A stretch of DNA of 64,000 nucleotides from Streptomyces sp. 11x1 (GCF_032598905.1 NZ_CP122458.1:9759001-9823000), one strand, 5' to 3'. Positions 45,333 through 54,646 are shown, numbered from the stretch's first letter. Program-made: numbers and translations. Notes: generated from the letters alone by a model not told the origin.

Positions 45333-45790
45333 TCGCAGCTGCGAGGACAGGCGCACAGCCCAGGTCAGCCCCCCACAGCGAGGTGAACCGTGGCGGGGCC
45401 GGGACAGCGCAATCGTCCCGACAAACCACTGCGCGGGCTGCTGAAGGCGAGACCGAAACCGAGGTCGAGGCGGGGCACGGGCCGCCCGACCCGTGGTGAC
45501 CACTCATCTGCGAACGGTTGCCCGGGATGCGCACCTCTCTGGCCCCGCCGCGCTCAGGGCAGCCGCAGCAACCCTCGGCAGTCCGGCAGAAGCCATTTTC
45601 CGCAGCGATCAAGGGGCCCGATGCCACTCTCCCGAGTTCGCCGGTGGTCGAGCAGTGGGGACAGATCTCCGCGACCATGCGCACCGCGCTCACGAACGCG
45701 GAGATCAAGCCTCTGAAGGCCAGAACGCTGATGCGCCGTGTGCGGCCGGTTGCGGCGTCGAGCAGCGAGGATCGGGCGGGCTCGCAGCCC
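45333..45790. other. 458-bp interval with a possible solute-binding-protein tail
   Basis: A rightward frame near 45600-45720 reads GPDATLPSSPVVEQWGQISA followed by TMRTALTNAEIKPLKA, like the C-terminus of ABC sugar-binding lipoproteins. The rest is uninterpretable. Considered another small gene remnant. Confidence 0.3.
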
Positions 45791-46290
45791 TCAGCGCCAG
45801 TCGGGTACCCCTGAGACGGGCGGAAGGTGAGTTTCGATCTTCGCTCGTGTCTCCCGCATCACGGAGACGATGTGGACCTCGTGTTCCGGGGTCAGCCGGG
45901 CCACCGGAACCGAGCAACTGATGGCATCGGTGGCCGGTGTGTCGTACCTCAGGGCGAAGCCGAAGCCGACGATACCGGTCACCGTCTCTTCGCGGTCGAT
46001 GGAGTAGCCGCGCTCGCGCACTTGGGCCAGGTCGGCGAGCAGTGCGGCACGGTGGGTGTGCGTGTTCTCCGTGAGGGCCGACAACGGTCCGTCCGCGCCC
46101 GGTAGTTCGTCCTCGGCGCGCTCGGCGAGCAGCGCCTTCCCGAGGGCTCCGGCGTGGGCCGGGACGCGGCGGCCGACTCGGCTGATGGTACGCAGGTACT
46201 CGTGGGACTCCCGGGTGGCGAGGTAGACGACGTCCGGGCCGTCGAGCCGTGCCATGTGGATCGTCTCGCCCAGCGCGTCCGACGCTTCAA
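45791..46290 (-). pseudogene. IclR-family regulator, ligand-binding domain only
   Basis: The frame ending at 45791 codes [60 protein letters not shown] and VTGIVGFGFALRYDT, the complete effector domain of an IclR regulator. The helix-turn-helix domain is absent: upstream of about 46290 the same frame runs antisense to a permease fragment. Without DNA-binding it cannot regulate. Confidence 0.85.
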
Positions 46291-46684
46291 GAACGTCCTC
46301 GTCGAAGGCGGGATCTCCGACTACATCAAGGACGCCACGCAGGGCTGGTCCATCTCGCCGATCGTCCTCGCCTGGCTCGTCGCCGTCATCCTCCGCATAG
46401 CGCTCGGCTCGGCGACGGTCGCCGTCGTCACGGCCTCCGGCGTGGTGCTGCCGCTCCTGGCGGGCGGCGGGGTCCACCCGGAGATGATGGTGCTTGCCGT
46501 CGCCTGCGGTTCCATTGCGTGCTCCTATGTCAACGATCCGGGATTCTGGCTGTTCAAGGAGTACTTCAACCTCTCCGTCATCGAGGCGATCAAGGTCCGT
46601 ACCACCTATACGACGGTGCTCGCCGTCCTCGGCCTGGGCGGCGTCCTGATGGCCGAGTGGGCCCTCGACGTCCTGAACGTCTGA
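46288..46684 (+). pseudogene. GntP-family gluconate/glucarate permease, C-terminal part
   Basis: The frame codes [20 protein letters not shown], then [40 protein letters not shown] and [20 protein letters not shown]: the last four helices of a GntP transporter including the conserved [10 protein letters not shown] motif. The first ~300 residues are missing. It abuts the IclR remnant head to head. Confidence 0.85.
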
Positions 46685-46710
46685 ACTCGCAAGCGTCTGG
46701 ACTCGCAAAC

Positions 46711-46756
46711 CTCCCGAGCCCGCCATTCCCCCGAGCCCGCCATTCCCCCGAGCCCG
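46711..46756 (+). repeat. 17-bp tandem repeat, about 2.6 copies
   Basis: CCGAGCCCGCCATTCCC is repeated twice, followed by CCGAGCCCGG, in the gap between the permease remnant and the glucarate dehydratase gene. Confidence 0.85.
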
Positions 46757-46800
46757 GAAATCTTCGTTCCCCGCACCACCTCACCGCAGAGAGGCACCCG

Positions 46801-48135
46801 ATGAGCATCGGACAACCCACCGTCACGGCGTTCTCCGTCTACCCGGTCGCCGGCCGGGACAGCATGGAGCTGAACCTTTCCGGCGCGCACGGCCCCTACT
46901 TCACCCGCAACGTCGTTGTCCTCACCGACTCCGAGGGGCGTACCGGGCTGGGGGAGGTGCCCGGCGGGGAGAAGATCACGCAGACGCTGCGTGACGCCGA
47001 GTCGCTGGTCGTCGGGGCGAAGGTGGGGGACTACAAGCGCGTTCTGCGCGAGATCGGTGACCGGTTCGCCGATCGCGACGCCGGTGGACGGGGCGTCCAG
47101 ACCTTCGACCTGCGGACCACTGTCCACACGGTCACCGCCGTCGAGTCGGCCCTGCTCGACCTCCTGGGGCAGCACCTCGACGTGCCCGTCGCGGCGCTCC
47201 TGGGCGACGGCCAACAGCGGGATTCCGTGCGAGTGCTGGGTTATCTCTTCTACGTCGGCGACCCGGACCGGACCGACCTGGAGTACGTTCGCGAACCCGA
47301 CTCCCCTGTGGAGTGGTACCGGGTCCGCCACGAGGAGGCCCTGACGCCGGAAGCGATCGTCTGTCAGGCCGAGGCGGTCTACGATCTCTACGGCTTCCGG
47401 GACTTCAAGCTCAAGGGGGGCGTCCTGGAGGGGGCCGAGGAGGTCATGGCCGCACGCGCGCTCAAGAACCGCTTCCCCGAGGCGCGGATCACCCTCGACC
47501 CGAACGGCGCGTGGTCCCTGCGCGAGGCGATCGAGCTGTGCCGGCCCCTCGTCGGCACGCTCGCCTACGCCGAGGACCCCTGCGGAGCCGAAGGCGGCTA
47601 CTCCGGACGGGAGATCCTCGCCGAGTTCCGGCGCGCCACCGGCCTTCCCACAGCGACCAACATGATCGCCACGGACTGGCGTCAAATGGCCCACGCCCTG
47701 GCCCTTCAGTCGGTCTCCATTCCGCTGGCCGACCCGCACTTCTGGACCATGCAGGGCTCTGTCCGGGTAGCGCAGCTGTGCAACGCGATGGGCCTGACCT
47801 GGGGCTGCCACTCCAACAACCACTTCGACATCTCCCTGGCCATGGTGACCCACTGCGGCGCCGCGGCCCCGGGTGAGTACAACGCCCTGGACACACACTG
47901 GATCTGGCAGGAGGGAATGGAACGGATCACCACCGCCCCGCCACGCATCGTCGGCGGTGAGATCGCCGTCCCGGACGGCCCGGGGCTGGGCGTCCACCTC
48001 GACATGGACCGGCTGCTCGCGGCCCACGACCTCTACCGGGAGAAGGCGTTGGGGGCACGCGATGATGCCGTCCCCATGCAGTACCTCATCCGCGACTGGA
48101 AGTTCGACGGCAACCGTCCCTGTCTGATGCGGTAG
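46801..48135 (+). CDS. glucarate dehydratase
   Basis: A 444-residue enolase-superfamily enzyme. RDFKLKGG supplies the KxK base, [10 protein letters not shown] the first metal Asp, YAEDPCG the Glu, [10 protein letters not shown] the third ligand and [11 protein letters not shown] the His general base. It dehydrates D-glucarate or L-idarate to 5-keto-4-deoxyglucarate. The start follows GAGAGG. It lies downstream of the permease remnant, so the original set was regulator, permease and dehydratase; only this enzyme is intact. Confidence 0.92.
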   Translation: MSIGQPTVTAFSVYPVAGRDSMELNLSGAHGPYFTRNVVVLTDSEGRTGLGEVPGGEKITQTLRDAESLVVGAKVGDYKRVLREIGDRFADRDAGGRGVQTFDLRTTVHTVTAVESALLDLLGQHLDVPVAALLGDGQQRDSVRVLGYLFYVGDPDRTDLEYVREPDSPVEWYRVRHEEALTPEAIVCQAEAVYDLYGFRDFKLKGGVLEGAEEVMAARALKNRFPEARITLDPNGAWSLREAIELCRPLVGTLAYAEDPCGAEGGYSGREILAEFRRATGLPTATNMIATDWRQMAHALALQSVSIPLADPHFWTMQGSVRVAQLCNAMGLTWGCHSNNHFDISLAMVTHCGAAAPGEYNALDTHWIWQEGMERITTAPPRIVGGEIAVPDGPGLGVHLDMDRLLAAHDLYREKALGARDDAVPMQYLIRDWKFDGNRPCLMR

Positions 48136-48938
48136 GCGCCTGTCCGATGACCCGCCCTTCCATCGGGCATGCATGGTGAGCGCGCCCCCGAGGCCCATCG
48201 GCAGGAGGGGAACACGACTGTCTCGTTCGCCGCGCCACCGGCGCTCAGCTCCGCAGAGGCTTCTGCTACCGGGCCATTTCCGCGTGTGGTGCGGGGGCCG
48301 GGCGGTGATGGTCACGAGGCGGTGGTCGTGTCCCGAGACGCCGCCCGTCCTGCGGCATCGGTAGTCGATCAGGATCGACGTACCGGTGTGGTGTGCCCGG
48401 CGTCGCCGGTTGGCCGGGCCAGTGCTTCGGGACGAGTTCGGGTTCAGCGGTGCCGCTTGGCAGGCGTGGACGCCGGGGGCCGAGGAGGCGCGGTCGGGGT
48501 CGGCGGCATGCGGCTGTCGGCGGCCCGCACTCCCGCATCCGCCTACCGTTCCGAGCGGCTCGGCAGGATCGCCATAGCTGGCGCCGGCACTGCGGCGAGG
48601 ACCAGCCAGGGCACGGCACGTATCAGGTCGAGGTCGAGCAGGGAGCCCGTGACTGAGCTGCCGATGAGGACGATCAGGCCGGAGACGCAGGACAGCGCGC
48701 CGGTGTAGAGGCCGACGCCCGCCGCCTCGGCCGCGGGATACGTACTCCACCGGCCGTCGTGACCGCGAGCCCCCGAGCAGGGACGGGACGGCTGTCGGGC
48801 CCGCTCGGCCCAGCGGGCGCGTTCGGCATACGGCTGGTTCGCGGCATCGTTGCGGGACATCAGGAGACGGGTTCCGCAACGACCGTCAGCCGGATGGCGA
48901 TACCGAGGCCCCCGTGCCGAGGCGGCCGGAGTGGGCGG
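48136..48938. other. 803-bp interval with a weak hairpin and a membrane-protein remnant
   Basis: CCGATG (48144-48149) and CATCGG (48161-48166) could form a small hairpin just after the dehydratase stop. A leftward frame (48740-48543) reads GVGLYTGALSCVSGLIVLIG and then DLIRAVPWLVLAAVPAPAMA, like two transmembrane helices of a lost transporter. The rest shows nothing. Confidence 0.4.
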
Positions 48939-50087
48939 CTACCTGGTCCTGAACCGGTCCGGACGCACGAAGTCCAGGCCTTCGACGGTCTGCTTGCCGA
49001 GTGCCTCGTGTGCGGCGATGTGGCCGTAGCCGGTGGCCATCTTGAAGCCCTTTCCGGAGAATCCGGTGGCGCAGTAGATCCTGCTGTTCTCGTTCAGCCA
49101 GCCGACGAGGGGATGCCTGTCCTCGGTGAAAAGGTCGGGGAAGGCATCGGAGCGCGCGATGGTGGGGATCAGGCCGGGGAAGAACTCGGTGACGATCTCG
49201 GTGACCTTTTCGATTTCTTCCCGGGTGAGTTCCCTGGGCACGGCGTCCGGGTCGGGGGTTGCCCTCGCGCGTCCGGCCAGCGGTCCGTCGATTGATGCCT
49301 TGACCGTCACGCCGTCGACGGCGGGTGCGCCGTACATGGAGCGGTCCTCGTACCACCGGCTGAAGGCGGGGAAGTTCTCCGGCGAGAACTGTGTGCCGTC
49401 CTGGGCGATGAACCAGGTCAGGACGATCCGGTGGGTTTCCGTGACGGCCTTGAGGTGGTCGGGCATGAGCCTGCGGGACCAGCCGCCCGAGGCGACGATG
49501 ACCTTCTCGAACGTCCAGGTTCTGTCGCCCGAGGTGACGACGACGCCGTGGTCGGTTTCGGCGATGCTGTCCACGGGTGTGTTCTGAAGAACGGTGGCGC
49601 CGTTGGCCTGGGCCGCCGCGACGGCAGCGCTGACGGCGCGGTCGGTGCGCAGAACGCCGCCGTGGGGGTCGTAGACGGCGCAGTCGTCCGGGCGGAGGTG
49701 GTGCTGGGGGTAGCGCCTGGCCAACTCCTCCCGGCTGAGGACGCGGTGCTCGGCTCCGGTGACGCGCGTTGCCGCGAGGAGGCTGTTGATGTAGCTGCCG
49801 TTCGCCGTCCCGATGGACAGGCCCCCGGTAGGCGTGAGGATGCCCCGCCGCCCGGATTCGGCTTCGAGCTCGGCCCAGAGGCCGCGGGACCGTTCGATGA
49901 TGCGGTAGTACTCCGGCCTGCCGAGGTAGACCATGCGGAACAGGCGGGTGTCCCCGCCCACCGCACTGCGGCCGTGGGCAGGGGTGGCTGCCTCGAAGCC
50001 CACCACCGAGCCGGACAGCCGGGAGGCCTGCCACAGGGCCATGCTCCCGATGCTGCCCAGGCCGATGACTGCGAGTTGTGCGTCCAT
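48939..50087 (-). CDS. FAD-dependent amine oxidase, monomeric sarcosine oxidase type
   Basis: A 382-residue flavoprotein. LAVIGLGSIGSMALWQASRL is the ADP-binding fold, FEAATPAHGRSAVGGDTRLF the start of the substrate domain and CATGFSGKGFKMATGYG the conserved C-terminal FAD loop. Related enzymes oxidise N-methyl or secondary amines to imines with release of H2O2. The ATG at 50087 has a GGGAA site. It lies 20 nt after the preceding oxidase gene, and both sit in an operon with RidA, which hydrolyses reactive imines. Confidence 0.87.
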   Translation of the reverse strand: MDAQLAVIGLGSIGSMALWQASRLSGSVVGFEAATPAHGRSAVGGDTRLFRMVYLGRPEYYRIIERSRGLWAELEAESGRRGILTPTGGLSIGTANGSYINSLLAATRVTGAEHRVLSREELARRYPQHHLRPDDCAVYDPHGGVLRTDRAVSAAVAAAQANGATVLQNTPVDSIAETDHGVVVTSGDRTWTFEKVIVASGGWSRRLMPDHLKAVTETHRIVLTWFIAQDGTQFSPENFPAFSRWYEDRSMYGAPAVDGVTVKASIDGPLAGRARATPDPDAVPRELTREEIEKVTEIVTEFFPGLIPTIARSDAFPDLFTEDRHPLVGWLNENSRIYCATGFSGKGFKMATGYGHIAAHEALGKQTVEGLDFVRPDRFRTR

Positions 50088-50107
50088 GAGAGCAGTTCCC
50101 TTTTCGT

Positions 50108-51511
50108 CTACTCGTGAAGTCCGGCGAGCCTGCTGCCGAATCGGGCCAGCAGTGAGGTCGTGCTGGAGCCCCTGCGCTCTTCCCACCGGTCGGCGATACC
50201 GAAGAGTCGGTACATGGCGTGAACACCCAGCCAGCGAAAGGGTTCCGGTTCCCATTTCCGCGCCCGGTAGCCGACCCAGGGAAGGGCGGTCCGTTCGGTT
50301 TCCTGCTCGAAGGCGAGCTCCACGAGAGTCCTGCCGCCGACATAGGACGCCGTGACACCGTGTCCTGCATAGCCGGTGGACGACCCGATACCCGATGCCG
50401 GATCCCAGTGCACGCCGCCGTTCCAGTCACGCGTGACGCCCAGGACTCCCGACCAGGCGTGCTCCACCTCGAAGGGGATGCCCGGGAAGAAGGTACTGAG
50501 CTTGTGCGAGATCAGGTCGATGGTGGACTGGGCGGTCGCACCGGCTCCCCCCGTGCCGGACCCGAAGCGGTACGGGACACCGCGGCCGCCCATGGCGATA
50601 CGGCCGTCCGACGTCCGCTGGGCGTAGATGAACGTGTACGCGGAGTCGTTGAGACACTGGGGACCGTCCCAGCCGATCTGCTTCCACGCCTCCTCCGGCA
50701 GGGGCTTGGTCACGATCATCGAGGAATTGACCGGGATCAGGCTCCGGCGGCCCAGCAGCCGTCCCGAATAGCCTTCGGTGCAGATGAACGTCTTCGCCGC
50801 GGTGACACGCCCGTCGGCCAGGGTGAGGGTCTTGTCCGCGACGCTGTCCACGCGGCTGCCCTCGTAGATCCTGACCCCCATGGAGGTCAGGGTGTCGGCG
50901 AGGCCGTGGACGAGCTTCGCGGGGTGAATTCGCGCGCAGTGCTTGTAGAAGAGCCCGCCGTGGACGGTGGAGATGTTGATCTGTGACTGGAACTCGTCCC
51001 GGTCGAGCAGGTGGACTTCGTCGTCGGTCAGCCCGTACTTCAGTTCGGCATCACGTCTGGCCACCAGCCGGCCCAGCCCCGCCTGAGTATGGGCGGCGAC
51101 GAGCGCGCCACCCTTGTGCTGGTCGGCCTCGATGCCCTCGGCCTCAAGGATGCCCAGGACCGCGTCGACGCCGGCGACGAACGCCTGCTGCAGTGCCCGG
51201 CTTGTCTCCAGCCCTCCGCCGGCGCGGGCGAAGGTGGCACGGCTTCCCGGCGGCATGGCCGAGAGCCAGCCGCCGTTGCGTCCTGATGCGCCGTAGCCCA
51301 CCTGTTCGGCCTCGAAGACGGCGACCGAGAGGGACGGTTCGAGCTTCTTGGCGAAGTACGCCGCCCACAGGCCGGTGTAGCCGCCGCCGACTATGGCGAC
51401 GTCGACGGAGTCCTGTCCGGTGAACCGGGGGAACGAGGGCTTCTTGTCGGCCAGTTGGGCCACCCAGAAGCCGAGCTCTCCGTTTCGGGGTGGTGCCGCA
51501 AGCGCGTTCAT
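50108..51511 (-). CDS. FAD-dependent oxidase, gamma-glutamylputrescine oxidase (PuuB) type
   Basis: A 467-residue DAO-family flavoprotein. The N-terminal RNGELGFWVAQL, then DVAIVGGGYTGLWAAYFAKK, GYGASGRNGGW and YAGHGVTASYVGGRTLVEL match PuuB/OrdL-type oxidases that act on primary or secondary amine side chains. The ATG at 51511 follows AAGGA; the frame is open far upstream without similarity. Second FAD amine oxidase of the operon. Confidence 0.88.
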   Translation of the reverse strand: MNALAAPPRNGELGFWVAQLADKKPSFPRFTGQDSVDVAIVGGGYTGLWAAYFAKKLEPSLSVAVFEAEQVGYGASGRNGGWLSAMPPGSRATFARAGGGLETSRALQQAFVAGVDAVLGILEAEGIEADQHKGGALVAAHTQAGLGRLVARRDAELKYGLTDDEVHLLDRDEFQSQINISTVHGGLFYKHCARIHPAKLVHGLADTLTSMGVRIYEGSRVDSVADKTLTLADGRVTAAKTFICTEGYSGRLLGRRSLIPVNSSMIVTKPLPEEAWKQIGWDGPQCLNDSAYTFIYAQRTSDGRIAMGGRGVPYRFGSGTGGAGATAQSTIDLISHKLSTFFPGIPFEVEHAWSGVLGVTRDWNGGVHWDPASGIGSSTGYAGHGVTASYVGGRTLVELAFEQETERTALPWVGYRARKWEPEPFRWLGVHAMYRLFGIADRWEERRGSSTTSLLARFGSRLAGLHE

Positions 51512-51895
51512 GGCGTGTCCTTCTTCTGTGTCTGGGAACCGTGTGGGCCGGTGCTGGAAGGCGGTGTGGTCGCCGTCGACGGGGCGGGGCTGCCCCGGTG
51601 ATGTACGAGGACTCGGACGACGCGAGGAAGACGACGGCGGCGGCGATTTCCTCGGGGGAGTGGCGAGGTGCCTGAGCGGGTGCCGACGCCGGCGCCGAGG
51701 CCTCCCACGCCCGCGGATGGGGGCCTCGGGGCTCGGGACCTGCACTGGAAGGACGCCTTGATATGCGCGTTGTGACGCACGGCCCGGAGCCGAGGCTGTG
51801 CTCGGCGCCGGCGTCCTGCGCACGGCTGATGACTCCCGCATCACGTGACTCCCGCATCACGCCGACCGGCACCATCGGCGCTTCGGTACGCGCCG
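51512..51895 (-). pseudogene. interval with short-chain dehydrogenase C-terminal remnant
   Basis: A leftward frame around 51685-51600 reads HSPEEIAAAVVFLASSESSY followed by ITG, the standard end of SDR enzymes. Nothing else of that gene remains. It lies between RidA and the PuuB-like oxidase, so an SDR was probably once part of the operon. Confidence 0.55.
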
Positions 51896-52381
51896 CTACA
51901 CCGCGGTGCAGATCATCTGGATCTCAACCGGTGTGTTGAGCGGTAGCCCGGCGACTCCGATCGCGGTGCGGGCGTGCCGTCCGTTCTCCCCCAGGACCTC
52001 GATGAGCAGTTCACCGGCCGCGTTGGCGACCTGCGACTGCTCACCGAAGTCCGGTGTGCTGGCCACGAAGACCAGCATCTGCACGATCCGGACCCGGTCC
52101 AGATCGCCCACCGCCTGCACAGCGGCCGCAAGGCAGTTCAGCGCGGCATGGCGCGCGAGCTCCTTCGCGGTCTCCAGCTCCACGTCCCGGCCGACAACGC
52201 CCTGCCCCAACAACGCACATTCCCTGTAAGGGAGTTGGCCGGAGATGTGGATGCTGGAGTCCACCGCCCTGTGGTGCACGAAGTATGCGTTGCCGGGAAG
52301 GTCGGGCAGCTCCAGTCCGAGGTTCTGGAGCCTTTCCGAAGCCGAGTCGCCCCTGACGGTCTGAGGCAGGGGCAGACTCAT
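51896..52381 (-). CDS. RidA-family enamine/imine deaminase (copy 1)
   Basis: A 161-residue RidA/YjgF-like protein of the longer Atu1372-like subgroup. SSIHISGQLPYRE, ELARHAALNCLAAAVQAVGD, VQMLVFVASTPDF and AGLPLNTPVEIQMICTA are the trimer-interface and active-site regions. It hydrolyses reactive enamines and imines such as those made by amine oxidases. The C-terminal two thirds are nearly identical to the copy at 54717 although the N-terminal third differs. Part of a leftward operon starting at 53135. Confidence 0.9.
   Translation of the reverse strand: MSLPLPQTVRGDSASERLQNLGLELPDLPGNAYFVHHRAVDSSIHISGQLPYRECALLGQGVVGRDVELETAKELARHAALNCLAAAVQAVGDLDRVRIVQMLVFVASTPDFGEQSQVANAAGELLIEVLGENGRHARTAIGVAGLPLNTPVEIQMICTAV
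51945..52209 (-). repeat. 265-bp identical inverted repeat, arm 1
   Basis: Reverse complement matches 54892-55156 base for base with no indel. It covers the second half of RidA copy 1 and ends sharply at both sides. Confidence 0.97.
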
Positions 52382-52454
52382 GCCGCCACCGCCTTGCTGT
52401 GGACCATTTCCTCAGTTCTCCTGTTCTCGAGTTCTCCAGTTCTCCGCTCGGGCG

Positions 52455-53135
52455 TCAGGGGCGCGGCAGGCCGAAGAGAACCGGAAGGTCGGCGATGTCG
52501 GTGATCCGCTCGTAGCCGAGCCAGTGCTCGTCGTGCTCCCAGCCGCGGTCGACGTACACCTTGTTCTCGATGCCCATGATGGCCGCGGAGCGGTGGTCGT
52601 ACATCGGGCTCGCGGAGACGTGGACGATCTCGTCGGGTGTCACGGCGAGCTTGTCGAGCATGTACTCGAAGGCGCGGAGCCGCGGCTTGTAGACGCCCAT
52701 CTCCTCGGCGCTGATGATGACCTCGAAGGGGGCCTTGAGGTTCTCCGCGAGGCGCACGGCATGGGCGGTGTCGCTGTTGGTGATGATGGCCAGCGGGACT
52801 TCCTCGGCCAGGCGGTTCAGTGCCTCGGTGACGCCGGGGTACGGGCCCCAGGTGGGGATGCGCTCGTACACCGCCCGCGCCTCGTCCTCGCGGTACTCGA
52901 TGCCGACGCTGCGCGAGGCGCGCTCCATCGAGCGCGCGACGACCTGGTGGAACGGCTGGTACGCGCCCGTGCACTCGTCGATCCGGTACGCCTTGCAGAT
53001 CCGCAGGTACTCATCAGCGACCTCGGCCGGCAGCCGGTCGCCCAGGATCTCGCGCATCGTGTCGTTGATGCTGAACTTGATCAGCGTCCCGTTCATGTCG
53101 AACGTCGCGAACTTGGGCGTGATGTCGAATCCCAC
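52455..53135 (-). CDS. HAD hydrolase, haloacid-dehalogenase-like
   Basis: A 226-residue HAD protein. Motif I is FATFDMNGTLI: the nucleophilic Asp13 is present, but the Asp two residues later that serves phosphatases is Asn15, as in dehalogenase-like members. IITNSDTAHAVRL is motif II, EEMGVYKPRLRAFEYML motif III, and HVSASPMYDHRSAAIMG motif IV. It may cleave a C-X bond rather than a phosphoester. It starts with GTG after a perfect AGGAGG site and is the first gene of the leftward operon, behind two GntR operators. Confidence 0.84.
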   Translation of the reverse strand: MGFDITPKFATFDMNGTLIKFSINDTMREILGDRLPAEVADEYLRICKAYRIDECTGAYQPFHQVVARSMERASRSVGIEYREDEARAVYERIPTWGPYPGVTEALNRLAEEVPLAIITNSDTAHAVRLAENLKAPFEVIISAEEMGVYKPRLRAFEYMLDKLAVTPDEIVHVSASPMYDHRSAAIMGIENKVYVDRGWEHDEHWLGYERITDIADLPVLFGLPRP

Positions 53136-53173
53136 TGGTCCTCCTGTGTGCTTAAGTGGAGCAGCTTCACTTT

Positions 53174-53190
53174 GGTCGATTGTCGACCAT
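53174..53190 (+). promoter_or_regulatory. GntR operator, site A
   Basis: TGGTCGATTGTCGACCA, two 7-bp arms around TTG. About 40 bp upstream of the HAD start codon (leftward). Confidence 0.8.
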
Positions 53191-53195
53191 TTGCT

Positions 53196-53212
53196 GGTCG
53201 ATTGTCGACCAA
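53196..53212 (+). promoter_or_regulatory. GntR operator, site B
   Basis: Exact second copy of TGGTCGATTGTCGACCA, centre 22 bp from site A, i.e. about two helical turns on the same DNA face. Confidence 0.8.
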
Positions 53213-53339
53213 ATATCTCGCGGCTGTCAACAGCAGCAGTGGAATGCCCGGGGCGGGACGGCGCTGACCCCGCTCTGTGCGCATGAGGTGATCCGTCGGC
53301 GCAGCCCCTTCGACGACGTTGACGCAACCGGCGGCGGTA

Positions 53340-53356
53340 TAGTCGACAAACGACCA
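53340..53356 (+). promoter_or_regulatory. GntR operator, site C
   Basis: TAGTCGACAAACGACCA overlaps a TATAGT -10-like hexamer (53338-53343) and lies 34 bp before the GntR start codon, fitting autorepression. Confidence 0.75.
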
Positions 53357-53389
53357 AGTGGTCGGCAATCACTGAGGGAGGGCCACGGG

Positions 53390-54076
53390 GTGGAGCACAA
53401 GTTCGAGTGGCAGGAGCAGCGGACGACGACGCCGGAAGGCGTCTACCGCACACTGCGTGCCGCCATCCTTGATGGGACCGTGCCTCCTGGTGGCCAACTG
53501 CGCGAGGCGCACATCGCCGCGGATCTCGGGATCAGCCGGTCCCCGCTGCGCGAGGCGCTGACCAAGCTGGAGGAGGAAGGCCTCGTCGTAAAGTTTCCCT
53601 ACCGCGGGGCGTTCGTCGTAGAGGTGAGCGCTCGGGAGGTCGCCGAGATCGACTCGGTCCGGCTGCGTGTCGAGCCGTACGCCGCCGAGCTCTCGGCCGA
53701 AGCCCTGCGCGGTCCTGAGCGGCCCCAGTTGCTGCAAACCGTCGAGGATCTCCGCCGGGCCATGGAGAAGGACGACATCCCGGCCAGCATTGACGCGCAC
53801 CTCAGATTCCACAGGCTCTTCTACGATCTCTCGGGTCACGGCGTCCTGCAGAGTCTCTGGAACGGCTGGGAGACCAAGCTGCGCCTCCACCTCAGCGTCG
53901 ACCACCGCACCTACAGCGACGACCCGCAGCAACTGGTCGTCGAGCACGAGAGGTTGGCCGCGGTCGCCCTGGACGGGGACATCGACACGTTCCGCCGGGA
54001 ACTGGCTGCCCATTTCCCCGTGGGGCTGGGGGCCAGGGCGGAAGATCCGGGGGAGCGTACGTCCCGGCATGTCTGA
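53390..54076 (+). CDS. GntR-family regulator, FadR/VanR type
   Basis: A 228-residue repressor. The winged helix (about 14-78) has LRAAILDGTVPPGGQLREAH and DLGISRSPLREALTKLEEEG; the FCD domain has DSVRLRVEPYAAEL, SIDAHLRFHRLFYDLSGHG and VVEHERLAAVAL with the usual ligand-binding Asp/His residues. It starts with GTG behind GAGGGAGG. Sites A-C in its own divergent promoter and site D at 54630 make it the likely controller of both the leftward oxidase operon and the rightward RidA/PLP-enzyme operon. Confidence 0.9.
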   Translation: MEHKFEWQEQRTTTPEGVYRTLRAAILDGTVPPGGQLREAHIAADLGISRSPLREALTKLEEEGLVVKFPYRGAFVVEVSAREVAEIDSVRLRVEPYAAELSAEALRGPERPQLLQTVEDLRRAMEKDDIPASIDAHLRFHRLFYDLSGHGVLQSLWNGWETKLRLHLSVDHRTYSDDPQQLVVEHERLAAVALDGDIDTFRRELAAHFPVGLGARAEDPGERTSRHV

Positions 54077-54603
54077 GACCGTGCCGCCCGCGTGAAACGT
54101 CCAAGCCCGCTCGCCGCGGCGTCGACTGTGCTGTGTTCGGTGGCGGACTCGATCGTGTGTCGCGACCCGGTCATGCGCCGCTGCCACCGACGCCGTTCGG
54201 CGTGGGGCGGCCGCGTCCGGTCGCGGCCGGTGAGGCGCATGCGTAACCGTTGATCGGCATGCGTTCCGGCGGCGCCGTCCGTGCCGTGCCGACGTATCTG
54301 CGGGCGACTCTGCCTGGGTGCGGTGTCGCGGGGCTCGGGGGCGCGGACCGCGTTCGCTGTGCCGCTGAACGGCAAGCGCTGACCGGTGGTCAGGTCGGAC
54401 GGGCCAGCGGGTCAAGGGGGGGCAAGCGGCGGTGCGCTGACCCGCATGGTGCGCTTGTCGCACCGCATCATCGCTGGCCGAACGTGCGCCGGCCGTCCGG
54501 GCCGCTCTTGGCCTTCGTCCCAGCACGGTGAAGGGACCGCCCTGAACCGCGACATCGCACCCTCGAACTGATTCCGCGGCCGCGTTCGAGGTTGAAGCTC
54601 GTG
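54077..54603. other. 527-bp interval without a recognisable gene
   Basis: Frames are open but translated sequence is low-complexity and unlike any family. The segment before 54604 carries no evident regulatory signals. Confidence 0.4.
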
Positions 54604-54633
54604 TTGACAGTGCTCGACGGGCAACCATATGGT
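54604..54633 (+). promoter_or_regulatory. promoter of the RidA copy 2 operon
   Basis: TTGACA (54604-54609) and TATGGT (54628-54633) are separated by 18 bp, a good match to housekeeping-type streptomycete promoters. The -10 element overlaps operator D, so GntR binding should block it. Confidence 0.7.
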
Positions 54634-54646
54634 CGACAAACGACAA
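54630..54646 (+). promoter_or_regulatory. GntR operator, site D
   Basis: TGGTCGACAAACGACAA, 15 of 17 matches to site C, overlapping the -10 element of the RidA copy 2 promoter. Confidence 0.75.

Noticed and set aside
48144..48166. Hairpin after glucarate dehydratase as a terminator
   Set aside because: Only a 6-bp stem with an 11-nt loop and no T-run; too weak to list separately.
46606..48879. Leftward 757-residue frame
   Set aside because: Antisense to the glucarate dehydratase gene, which has all catalytic residues.
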